In this document: positions 51,909 to 59,371 of the stretch, piece after piece
How positions within the stretch are numbered: position 1 is the first letter of the stretch
Layout of the letters: the number at the start of each line of letters is the position of its first letter
Assembly: GCF_030269445.1 (NCBI RefSeq)
Contig: NZ_BSTJ01000012.1
Coordinates: 124,001-188,000 of the forward strand
Direction: 5' to 3'
DNA: 64,000 nt
Source of the DNA: Actinoallomurus iriomotensis
GTDB taxonomy: Bacteria; Actinomycetota; Actinomycetes; Streptosporangiales; Streptosporangiaceae
Position numbers and translations under genes: made by a program
The notes under the pieces: model-generated
Seen by the model: the letters and a program-made list of their open reading frames with translations, nothing else
What the model was told of the DNA's origin: nothing
Database searches by the model: none

Positions 51909-52118
51909 TCAGTCGATGGCGAACTGGTCGGTCTTGACCGCGGCCACGAAGTCCTTCCACTCGGCGCGGGTGAACCAAAGGACGGGTCCGTCCGGTCCGG
52001 CCTTCGAGTCGCGGACAGCCACGACCTCCGTTATCGCGACCTCGACGCACCCGCCGACGCTGCACGCGCTGTGGAACTCCGCCGCCTCCAGCATCATCCG
52101 CTCCATGGCTTCACTCAT
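51909..52118 (-). CDS. DUF397-family small protein
   Basis: This 69-residue acidic protein has the DUF397 signature: HSACSVGGCVEVA, then VAVRDSKAGPDGPVLWFTRA and EWKDFVAAVK near the end. Members act as partners, possibly antagonists, of neighbouring XRE-DUF5753 regulators. ATG 52118 follows AAAGGGGG. Here the gene is on the opposite strand from its XRE partner with a 76-base gap, convergent, so they are not co-transcribed. An upstream frame extension to 52319 is not family-like. Confidence 0.9.
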   Translation of the reverse strand: MSEAMERMMLEAAEFHSACSVGGCVEVAITEVVAVRDSKAGPDGPVLWFTRAEWKDFVAAVKTDQFAID

Positions 52119-52346
52119 GGGGCCCCCTTTCTCGTCGAGGCGGTCTCTCGCCGCCTCCTGAACCGACCATGGGCTACGCCGCTGGCGGAAAACCGGGTGG
52201 AAATCTGGCCGGAGACCGGGCATGTCACGGCCGAGTCGCGCCGAGAAAGATCCATTTGCCCAGGTCGAACAGTTATTCGACGGTTTCGCATTGAGAAAGG
52301 AGGAAATAGTAAATATCACGTGGGGAGCATCGTACGGAGGGGTCCG

Positions 52347-55300
52347 GTGGAATTCCGGGTACTCGGACCAATCGAATTCTGGCTGACCGGAAATCGAATG
52401 GATCTCGGGACCGCCAAAGAGCGGCTGCTCCTCGCCGTTCTCCTGCTCGCCGAGGGGCGCCCGGTCTCCGTGGACACCCTGATCGACCGCGTGTGGGGTG
52501 AGAATCCGCCGGCCGAGGTACGGCAGAGCCTGCAGACCGATCTGTCACGGTTGCGGAGACGGTTCAAGAAGTACGGCGTCGCCGACACCGTCCGGCTGGT
52601 CGCGGCGCCCGGCGCGTACGCGCTGGAGGTCCCTCGTGAGTGTGTCGATCTCTGCCGGTCTCGTGCGCTCCGCGCGCAGGCCATTTCCCGCAGGCGAGAC
52701 GGCAACACCAGAGAGGCGATCGAGCTGCTGCGCGAGGGCGTGAGCCTGTGGCGAGCAGAGCCGCTGACCGGTATTTCCGGTGAATGGGTCGATCAGGTGG
52801 GAGTGAGGCTCGACGACGACTACCGGGTGATGGCCCGGGAACTGGTCGAGATCGAACTCGCCACCGGAAACCACGCGGAGATCGTCGGTTTCCTGGTCGA
52901 CCTGATCGCTCGATATCCGCTGGACGAATTCTTCGTCGGACAGTTGATGATCGCCTATTACCGGTGCGGCCGGCAGGCCGACGCGATCGGGCTCTACCGC
53001 ACTACGAGGCGCCTGCTTCGAGAGGACACCGGCACGGCGCCCTCTCCCCGGCTCCAGACCCTTTTCGACAACATCCGGCGGCACGACCCGTCCGTCGCCG
53101 GGCCCCAACGGGCCTCGGCGGAGTCGATACCCGGGCTCGACCGGCTGCCGCCCCCGGTACCGGAGTTCACCGGGCGGGCGGCGGAACTCGCCGCGCTGGT
53201 CGATCTCGGCAGGGCGGGCGGCGTCGTGGTGATCGAGGGCATGCCCAGCGTCGGCAAGACCGCCCTCGCCGTCAAGGCCGCCCACGCGCTCGCCGAACAC
53301 TTCCCCGACGGATGCTTCTTCCTGCCCCTGCGTGGCCATGACGCGCAACACCTGCCGGAGGGCACGGCGGCCGCGCTGTCCAAGCTCCTCCAACTGGCCG
53401 GCATCGCGCCGAACGGCATCCCGCAGGGCACGGCCGACCGCACCCGGATGTGGCGTGAGGTCATGGAAGGCCGCAGGGTCCTGCTCATCCTCGATGACGC
53501 CGCCGGTGAGAACCAGGTCCGCCCGCTCCTTCCCGGAACCTCCGACTGCCATGTGATCATCACCAGCCGCCGTCACCTGGCGGGAATCGAAGGCGGCCAC
53601 CATCGTCTCGACATCCTGCCGACGGACGACGCCGTCGCCCTGTTCACCCGCATCGCGGAACCGGCGGTCGCCGTGGCCGACTCGGTCGCCGACGCCGTAC
53701 GGCTCTGCGGCGGGCTGCCGCTCGCGGTCCGGCTGGCCGCGACCCGGCTGCGCGACCGGCAGGTCCCTTCGATCGAAACCCTCGTCGAGCAACTGCGCCA
53801 TCCCCACGAGGACATCGCCGACCTGCAGGCTCCCGCTCTTGCTGCGACGTTCGCGCTCTCGTATCGCGACCTGCCGGTGACCCAGCGCCGCGTCTTCCGG
53901 CGGCTGGGGTTGAGCCCGGTACCGGAGCTGACCGCTCCCGCCGTCGCGGCCCTCGCCGGAATTTCGGCCGCCGACGCCGAACGGAGCCTCACCGACTTCG
54001 TCGACCACTATCTGATCGAGGAGATCTCACCGGGCCGGTTCCGGTTTCACGACCTGGTCCGGAGATACGCCATGGCCCTTCCGCCGCGGGAGGACCCGGA
54101 CTTCGACGCGCGCCGTGCGGTGGGGCGGACGCTCGACTACTACCTGCTGAAGGCCGACCTGGCCGACCGTGCGCTGTTTCCGCACCACACCCGCGACGAG
54201 GTCGCCGCGGCCGACGGGTCGGTGTCGGTGGAGCCGTTCGAGGACGAGGACGCGGCGGCGAGGTGGCTCTCCGCCGAGTCGAAGAACGTCGCCGCCCTGG
54301 TTCAGTACGCGGCCGACCACGCGTGGAACGGTCATGCCATCGACTACGCCAGGACGGTGGCACGTTACTTCGACTCCGTCTCCCAGTGGGAGGAGGCGGA
54401 GACGATCCACCGGCGCGCCCTGAACGTCGCGCTCGAACTGGAGCGTCCGAGGGCGGTCGCCCAACTGCGCTTCAACCTCGCCGTGGTGCAGTGGCGGCTG
54501 GGACGGATGGACGAGGCGCTCGCCAACGCGACCGAAGCCGAGCAGATCGCGCACCGTGTACGCGACCCGGCGCTCAAGGCCGCCGCCCTCGATCAGATCG
54601 GGCTGCTGGCGTGGTCTTCGTCGAGATACCGGGAGGCGCTCGCGTACTGCGGCGAGTCGCTCGACCTCTACCGCGAGATCGGTGACACTCGCGCAAAGGG
54701 GGAGTGCCTCAACCACCTGGGCATGATGCTCGCCCAGATCGGGCGGCACCAAGAGGCGCTGCGCAGTTTCCACGACGCCCTCGACAGTTTCCACGCCATC
54801 GGCGACATCCGCGGCGAGGCCACGACACTGAGCAATCTCGCCCATACCCATCTGCTGCTCGGCTACCACCGCGACGCGTACGAGTTGTACCAGAAGTCCC
54901 GCGACATCTACCGGACGCTGACCGGGCGGCGAAACAAGGCAATTCTCAACAATAATCTCGGCGACGTGGCGCGTTATCGCGGCCGGCACGACACCGCGCT
55001 GAAGTATTATGGCGAGGCCCTCGCCGAGTTCTCCGCCATGGGCGACCGGATCAACGAGTCGAACGTGCTGAACAATATGGGCTTGGCGCTCACCGGTATG
55101 GAACAGTACAACGAGGCGCTGATTCGTCACCGTTCCGCGATGGCCGTGGCCAAGACGATTAACAATACGAGTGAGAAGATACGCGGGATGCTCGGCATCG
55201 CGGACGTCCGCGTCGGCATGGGGCAATATCCGGCCGCCGCCGAGAACTACCGGGCCGCCCGCAGGGACGCCAGACAGATCAGCGACCCCTACCTCGAGGC

Positions 55301-55466
55301 CCAGGCGCTGAGCGGGATCGGCCACGTCACCAACCTGACCAAGGGACACGACGCCGCACGCATCTACTGGCGCCAGGCATACGACCTGTTCTTACAGTTG
55401 AACATCGTCCCGGAGATCGAAGCGGTCAAAGTGCGTCTCGACCTCATCGACTTAGCCGACTCCTGA
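52347..55466 (+). CDS. AfsR-type SARP / NB-ARC / TPR regulator
   Basis: This 1039-residue regulator has, in order, an OmpR-type DNA-binding domain (VEFRVLGPIEFWLTG at residue 1) and a bacterial transcriptional activation domain (to about residue 250). An NB-ARC ATPase follows, with P-loop EGMPSVGKTALA and Walker B RRVLLILDD. About eight tetratricopeptide repeats (residues 690-1030) contain units such as AKGECLNHLGMMLAQIGRH. It resembles AfsR. GTG 52347 has CGGAGG six bases upstream; GTG 52320 is in frame but its ribosome site is too far. A 28-aa peptide gene lies 103 bases downstream, which may be relevant to TPR ligand binding. Confidence 0.92.
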   Translation: MEFRVLGPIEFWLTGNRMDLGTAKERLLLAVLLLAEGRPVSVDTLIDRVWGENPPAEVRQSLQTDLSRLRRRFKKYGVADTVRLVAAPGAYALEVPRECVDLCRSRALRAQAISRRRDGNTREAIELLREGVSLWRAEPLTGISGEWVDQVGVRLDDDYRVMARELVEIELATGNHAEIVGFLVDLIARYPLDEFFVGQLMIAYYRCGRQADAIGLYRTTRRLLREDTGTAPSPRLQTLFDNIRRHDPSVAGPQRASAESIPGLDRLPPPVPEFTGRAAELAALVDLGRAGGVVVIEGMPSVGKTALAVKAAHALAEHFPDGCFFLPLRGHDAQHLPEGTAAALSKLLQLAGIAPNGIPQGTADRTRMWREVMEGRRVLLILDDAAGENQVRPLLPGTSDCHVIITSRRHLAGIEGGHHRLDILPTDDAVALFTRIAEPAVAVADSVADAVRLCGGLPLAVRLAATRLRDRQVPSIETLVEQLRHPHEDIADLQAPALAATFALSYRDLPVTQRRVFRRLGLSPVPELTAPAVAALAGISAADAERSLTDFVDHYLIEEISPGRFRFHDLVRRYAMALPPREDPDFDARRAVGRTLDYYLLKADLADRALFPHHTRDEVAAADGSVSVEPFEDEDAAARWLSAESKNVAALVQYAADHAWNGHAIDYARTVARYFDSVSQWEEAETIHRRALNVALELERPRAVAQLRFNLAVVQWRLGRMDEALANATEAEQIAHRVRDPALKAAALDQIGLLAWSSSRYREALAYCGESLDLYREIGDTRAKGECLNHLGMMLAQIGRHQEALRSFHDALDSFHAIGDIRGEATTLSNLAHTHLLLGYHRDAYELYQKSRDIYRTLTGRRNKAILNNNLGDVARYRGRHDTALKYYGEALAEFSAMGDRINESNVLNNMGLALTGMEQYNEALIRHRSAMAVAKTINNTSEKIRGMLGIADVRVGMGQYPAAAENYRAARRDARQISDPYLEAQALSGIGHVTNLTKGHDAARIYWRQAYDLFLQLNIVPEIEAVKVRLDLIDLADS

Positions 55467-55569
55467 GCCAGATTCGGGCACGGACGTTTTTTCGGTTTTG
55501 GTGCGCTGGAGCTCCGTGAGCCTCTATGCTCGTTGGAGCAGTTGTCCATAGCAAGAAGAAAGAAGGCCA

Positions 55570-55656
55570 ATGAAGGCCAAGTTGTTCATGGCTGGGTTCG
55601 CGGCGCTCGCGCTGCTTCAGTGGATGCCGAATGGCGTTCCGCATGTAAGCGCCTGA
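55570..55656 (+). CDS. 28-aa exported-looking peptide downstream of the SARP-TPR gene
   Basis: ATG 55570 starts MKAKLFMAGFAALALLQW and the peptide ends MPNGVPHVSA. The first part looks like a short signal or membrane segment with two lysines. GAAGG lies six bases upstream. A strong hairpin terminator begins 21 bases after the stop, so the transcript is designed to end here. Tiny exported peptides next to TPR regulators are known as signalling pairs in Firmicutes (RRNPP family). A similar link here is inference from position, and the ORF could be fortuitous. Confidence 0.5.
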   Translation: MKAKLFMAGFAALALLQWMPNGVPHVSA

Positions 55657-55677
55657 TTCATATATTGCGGAAAGAAG

Positions 55678-55703
55678 GGGCGGCGACGATCGTGTCGCCG
55701 CCC
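55678..55703 (+). terminator. hairpin terminator after the small peptide gene
   Basis: GGGCGGCGAC and GTCGCCGCCC form a 10-bp perfect stem with a six-base loop, followed by TTTACTTCT. It ends the SARP/peptide transcript and separates it from the phosphatase gene. Confidence 0.85.
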
Positions 55704-55788
55704 TTTACTTCTGCCGTCAAAGGTCCGAGCCGCCGGTGATCCGGCGGACGTCGCCGGCCAGGCCATGCTCGCCTGGCCGGACGAAGCC

Positions 55789-55802
55789 TAAGCTGGCACC
55801 CA
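55789..55802 (+). promoter_or_regulatory. -10 box of LMW-PTP gene, leaderless type
   Basis: TAAGCT (55789-55794) lies seven bases before ATG 55802, with no ribosome site in between. The geometry matches the other leaderless promoters in this window. Confidence 0.45.
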
Positions 55803-56278
55803 TGTCGTACCGCGTCACCTTCGTCTGCACGGGCAACATCTGCCGGTCCCCGATGGCCGAGCACATCTTCCGCCACCACGCCGAGCAGGAAGGGGTCGAC
55901 GTCGAGGTGGACAGCTCCGGCACCGGGCACTGGCACGTCGGCGACTCCGCGGATGAGCGGACGGTGGCCGTCCTGCGCCGGGCCGGTTACCGCTCCTCCC
56001 ACCGGGCCCGCCAGTTCGAGGTGGCCTGGTTCGACCGCTATGACCTGATCCTCGCCCTCGACGAGGGGCACCGTACGGACCTGCTCCGCCTGGCGCCCGA
56101 CGAGGAGGCGCGGCGCAAGATCCGGTTGCTGCGCGAGTTCGACCCGGACGCGAGGGAGCTTGACGTGGCCGACCCGTACTACAGCCGCGACTCCGCCTTC
56201 GAAGAGGTCCGTGAGCAGATCGAGGCCGCCGTCCCGGGCCTGCTCGACCACGTACGCCGGGCCGCCAAGGAACGATGA
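55802..56278 (+). CDS. low-molecular-weight protein tyrosine phosphatase
   Basis: This 158-residue enzyme has the P-loop VCTGNICRSPMAE (Cx5RS with catalytic Cys and Arg) near the N-terminus and the general-acid loop VADPYYS near the C-terminus. It is the PtpA-type cytosolic phosphatase that dephosphorylates tyrosine in signalling or polysaccharide control. The following kinase gene overlaps its stop codon (ATGA), so the two are co-expressed. This LMW-PTP/fructosamine-kinase pair recurs in actinomycetes and suggests a protein-repair or sugar-phosphate role, which is inference. Confidence 0.95.
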   Translation: MSYRVTFVCTGNICRSPMAEHIFRHHAEQEGVDVEVDSSGTGHWHVGDSADERTVAVLRRAGYRSSHRARQFEVAWFDRYDLILALDEGHRTDLLRLAPDEEARRKIRLLREFDPDARELDVADPYYSRDSAFEEVREQIEAAVPGLLDHVRRAAKER

Positions 56279-57084
56279 ACCTCACCGACGTCACCGAGCT
56301 CGGCACCAGCCACGAATGGCGCCTGCGGCGGGGCACCCTCCCGGACGGCCGCCGCGTGTTCGTCAAGCAGGCCCGGCAGGCGATCGACGGGCTGTTCGCG
56401 GCCGAGGCGAACGGCCTGCGCTGGCTCGCCGCGAGCGGCGACGACGCTCCGGTGCCCGAGGTGATCAGCGCCGACGACACCACGCTCGTCCTGCCGTGGA
56501 TCGAGACCGGCCGGCCCACGCCGGAGGCGGCCGAGCGGTTCGGCCGTGAGCTCGCCGCCGTCCACGGCGCGGGCGCGGACTCCTACGGCGCGCCCTGGCC
56601 CGGGTACATCGCCGAACTCCCGCTCGACAACACCGCCGGAACCGACTGGCCGGAGTGGTACGCCGAGCGCCGCGTCCTTCCGTACGTGCGCCTGGCGGTG
56701 GACCGGGGCGCCCTGACCGCCCGCGACGCCGCCGAGTTCGAACGCGCCGCCGCCCGCGCGGCCGACGCCGCGGGCCCGCCCGAGCCGCCGGCGCGCATCC
56801 ACGGCGACCTGTGGTCCGGCAACGTCCTGTGGAGTGACGGCCGCGCCTGGCTGGTCGACCCCGCGGCGCACGGCGGCCACCGCGAGACCGACCTGGCCAT
56901 GCTCGCCCTGTTCGGCGCGCCCCACCTGGAGACGATCATCGCCGCGTACGACGAGGCGTCACCGCTGGCCGGCGGCTGGCGCGACCGCGTGCCGCTGCAC
57001 CAGCTCCACCCGCTGCTCGTCCACGTCGTCCTGTTCGGCGGCTCCTACCGCGACCAGGCCCTGAGCGCGGCCCGCCGCGTGTAG
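56275..57084 (+). CDS. fructosamine-3-kinase-family kinase
   Basis: This 269-residue kinase-like enzyme has a glycine-poor N-lobe with a lysine in VFVKQ, the catalytic loop HGDLWSGNVLW and the metal motif VDPAAHGGHRETDLAML. These are the signatures of the fructosamine kinase family, which phosphorylates Amadori products so that glycation is reversed. It overlaps the LMW-PTP gene by four bases. Removal of the phosphate from the product by a LMW-PTP-like enzyme is a plausible partnership in this family. Confidence 0.92.
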   Translation: MNLTDVTELGTSHEWRLRRGTLPDGRRVFVKQARQAIDGLFAAEANGLRWLAASGDDAPVPEVISADDTTLVLPWIETGRPTPEAAERFGRELAAVHGAGADSYGAPWPGYIAELPLDNTAGTDWPEWYAERRVLPYVRLAVDRGALTARDAAEFERAAARAADAAGPPEPPARIHGDLWSGNVLWSDGRAWLVDPAAHGGHRETDLAMLALFGAPHLETIIAAYDEASPLAGGWRDRVPLHQLHPLLVHVVLFGGSYRDQALSAARRV

Positions 57085-57096
57085 CACCGCGGCGCC

Positions 57097-57657
57097 TCAG
57101 CCGCGCAGGGTGCCTTCGAGGTGCCCTGATGCCAGGACGTGGCCTGCCAGTCGCGGCAGGAGGTCGTCGAGGCTGTTCCCGGCGGGTTCCGTGTCGAGCG
57201 CGTACAGGTGGAAGGTGTAGTGGTGCACGCCGTGGCCGGGCAGGGGCCGCGGACCCTGGTAGCCGGTGCGACCTCGGTGGACCGGCAGGTACGTGAAGCG
57301 CGGGTTGTCCGCGGTGAGGTCGCCTTCGCCGATGTGAGCCGGTTCGGGGCCGAAGAAGGCGACCATGTGCCGTGCGGGCCTGGCGATGGGGACGTCGGTG
57401 TCCTCCAGGACCAGGAGCATGCGGGTGGTGCCGGCGGGCGGATCGCTCCAGGCCAGGGCGGGAGAGATGTTCGGCCCCAGGTCCATGGTGGCGTGGCGCA
57501 GCGGGATGGTGCCCCCGGGGGCGAAGGAGGGGGAGGTGAGCTCCAGCGAGGTGGAGGTCGCCAGCTCCGGGGCGTTGCGGATGCTGTGGGCGCCGCCGGC
57601 GCGCTTGCGGCGCAGCAGGAGGCCAAGGGGCGTGAGGAGCAGTGCGAGTAGTTTCAT
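57097..57657 (-). CDS. PEBP-family (YbhB/YbcL-like) protein
   Basis: This 186-residue protein has a short hydrophobic N-terminus (MKLLALLLTPLGLLLRRKR) and then the phosphatidylethanolamine-binding-protein fold with NISPALAWSDPPAGT, LVLEDTDVP and GHGVHHYTFHLYALD. The usual ligand-pocket Asp and His are visible. Bacterial members are of unknown function; some inhibit proteases. ATG 57657 is chosen although no strong ribosome site is present; an in-frame ATG at 57684 overlaps the MarR operator. It is divergent from the MarR gene and likely controlled by it. Confidence 0.85.
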   Translation of the reverse strand: MKLLALLLTPLGLLLRRKRAGGAHSIRNAPELATSTSLELTSPSFAPGGTIPLRHATMDLGPNISPALAWSDPPAGTTRMLLVLEDTDVPIARPARHMVAFFGPEPAHIGEGDLTADNPRFTYLPVHRGRTGYQGPRPLPGHGVHHYTFHLYALDTEPAGNSLDDLLPRLAGHVLASGHLEGTLRG

Positions 57658-57675
57658 GGGACGACATTTCTTAAT

Positions 57676-57694
57676 ACGAAACATTTTATTTCGT
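57676..57694. promoter_or_regulatory. MarR-type operator between PEBP and MarR genes
   Basis: ACGAAA and TTTCGT, separated by seven bases (CATTTTA), form a perfect 6-bp dyad in an AT-rich intergenic stretch. The TATACT -10 box of the MarR gene (57695-57700) starts right after it, so bound repressor would block transcription in both directions. Confidence 0.65.
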
Positions 57695-57708
57695 TATACT
57701 AAGGAACC

Positions 57709-58182
57709 GTGAGCGCGAAGGCAACAGCCGGCACGTCCGGAGGATCCGGCGAGGACGACCTCGCCGAGGTGCGGGTTCTCGGTGGCGAGCTGCGCACCGC
57801 CGTGGCGCGGATCTACAGCCGCTTCCGGTCCGAACGCGGCGAAGGCGAGATGGGTGAGGCGGCCGTCATCGTGCTCACCACGCTCCACAAACACGGGCCG
57901 CAGAGCCTCACCGACCTCAGCCGGCGCGCGCACGTCTCTCCCAGCTCGATGAGCCAGACCGTGAACCGGCTCGTCGCCGGCGGCCACGCCGTACGGGAGA
58001 AGGACCCCGCCGACGGTCGGCGGGTCCTGTTCCACCTGACGCCGGACGGTGCGGAGCACGCGCGAGCGGCCCTGGCCGTACGCCGGAACTGGCTCGACGG
58101 CCGCCTGGCCGAGCTCTCCGCCGCGGAGCGGCAGGCGCTGCTGGAGGCAGCGCGGATCATGCGCCGTCTCGCCGACACCTAG
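57709..58182 (+). CDS. MarR-family transcriptional regulator
   Basis: This 157-residue winged-helix regulator has the MarR pattern: TTLHKHGPQSLTDLSRRAHV, SPSSMSQTVNRL, a wing DPADGRRVLFHLT and dimerising terminal helices. GTG 57709 follows AAGGA. It is divergent from the PEBP gene across a perfect dyad, so it probably represses both itself and that gene. The ligand is unknown. Confidence 0.92.
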   Translation: MSAKATAGTSGGSGEDDLAEVRVLGGELRTAVARIYSRFRSERGEGEMGEAAVIVLTTLHKHGPQSLTDLSRRAHVSPSSMSQTVNRLVAGGHAVREKDPADGRRVLFHLTPDGAEHARAALAVRRNWLDGRLAELSAAERQALLEAARIMRRLADT

Positions 58183-58200
58183 GCCGCCTCGCCCGGCGGT

Positions 58201-58935
58201 CTAACCCCGGCCGATGAACGGCATCTTCGTCGCGGCCAGGGTCATGAACTGCACGTTGGCCTCCAGCGGCAGGCTCGCCATGTACAGCACGGCCCGCGCG
58301 ACCTGCTCGGCGTCGAACGTCGGCTCCGGCGCCAGCCGCCCGTCCGCCTGCCGGGCCCCCTCGGCGATGCCCGCGGTCATCTCGGTCGCCGCGTTGCCGA
58401 TGTCGATCTGCCCGCAGGCGATGTCGTACGCCCGTCCGTCCAGCGACAGCGACTTGGTCAGGCCGGTGATGGCGTGTTTCGTGGCGGTGTAGGCGACGCT
58501 CCCGGGGCGTGGGGAGTGCGCGGAGATCGAACCGTTGTTGATGATCCGTCCACCGCGGGGCCGCTGCTCCTTCATCAGCCGCACCGCCTCCCGCGCGCAC
58601 AGGAACGCGCCGGTCAGGTTCGTCTCGACCGTACGCCGCCAGTCCTCGACGGAGATCTCGTCGGCCGCGCCCGCGGGCCCGAACGTCCCCGCGTTGTTGA
58701 ACAGCAGGTCCACCCGCCCCCACACGCGGCGTACCTCGGCGAACAGACCCGCCACCGCCTCGGCCGATCCGACGTCGGCGGGGACGGTCAGGGCCGCATC
58801 GGAACCGCCGGCCGTCTCGTGGAGCGGCTCGGCCCGCCGCCCGACCAGTGCCACCCGGTACCCGGCGTCGAGCAGGGCCCGCGCGACCTGCCGCCCGATG
58901 CCGGACCCGGCCCCGGTGACGACCGCGACGCTCAT
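58201..58935 (-). CDS. short-chain dehydrogenase/reductase
   Basis: This 244-residue classical SDR has the cofactor motif [13 protein letters not shown], the catalytic Ser in [10 protein letters not shown] and the YxxxK pair in YTATKHA. The Arg in VGRRAEPL suggests NADP(H) preference. It is coupled by four bases to the DoxX-like gene upstream. The substrate cannot be inferred. Confidence 0.92.
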   Translation of the reverse strand: MSVAVVTGAGSGIGRQVARALLDAGYRVALVGRRAEPLHETAGGSDAALTVPADVGSAEAVAGLFAEVRRVWGRVDLLFNNAGTFGPAGAADEISVEDWRRTVETNLTGAFLCAREAVRLMKEQRPRGGRIINNGSISAHSPRPGSVAYTATKHAITGLTKSLSLDGRAYDIACGQIDIGNAATEMTAGIAEGARQADGRLAPEPTFDAEQVARAVLYMASLPLEANVQFMTLAATKMPFIGRG

Positions 58936-59303
58936 GCTCGACCGGAGTCGCGGGCCACGGACAGACCCCACAGCACCAGCGGCACCTGCAGGGGCAGCCG
59001 CCCGTACGCGACCGCGCGGTACGGCAGCGCGCGGTGCCGCCAGTCGTAGGCCATCTTCACGTTCGCCGGGAAGACGCCCGCGAACAGGCCCGCGGCCGCC
59101 AGCGCGCCCGCCCGGCGCGTGCGCGGAGCGGCGACCGCGGCCGCGCAGGCCAGTTCGGCCAGGCCGCTCACGTACGTCCAGGCGCGCGGAGGGCCCGGCA
59201 GGCGGGACGGGATGATCGCGTCGTACGGACGCGGCCGGAGGAAGTGGGTCACGCCGGCGCCGGCGAGCAGCGCCGCGAGCCCGAGCGCGGAGCGGGATGT
59301 CAT
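58932..59303 (-). CDS. DoxX-like small membrane protein
   Basis: This 123-residue protein has three to four membrane helices and the DoxX-type layout ([20 protein letters not shown], then a helix with [14 protein letters not shown] and [11 protein letters not shown]). DoxX-family members are linked with redox or membrane quinone chemistry, but the role is not established. It heads the operon with the SDR gene (ATGA overlap at 58932-58935). Confidence 0.85.
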   Translation of the reverse strand: MTSRSALGLAALLAGAGVTHFLRPRPYDAIIPSRLPGPPRAWTYVSGLAELACAAAVAAPRTRRAGALAAAGLFAGVFPANVKMAYDWRHRALPYRAVAYGRLPLQVPLVLWGLSVARDSGRA

Positions 59304-59371
59304 GGTCGCTCACGTTATCCCGGTGGGCCGTCCAGGACGCCGCTGCGGTCCTGGACGGCCCCGGCGGGGGA

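Noticed and set aside
52320-52346. GTG 52320 as the start of the SARP regulator
   Set aside because: It is in frame, but the AAAGGAGG at 52296-52303 is 16 bases away. GTG 52347 has CGGAGG at six bases and gives the standard VEFRVLGP N-terminus.
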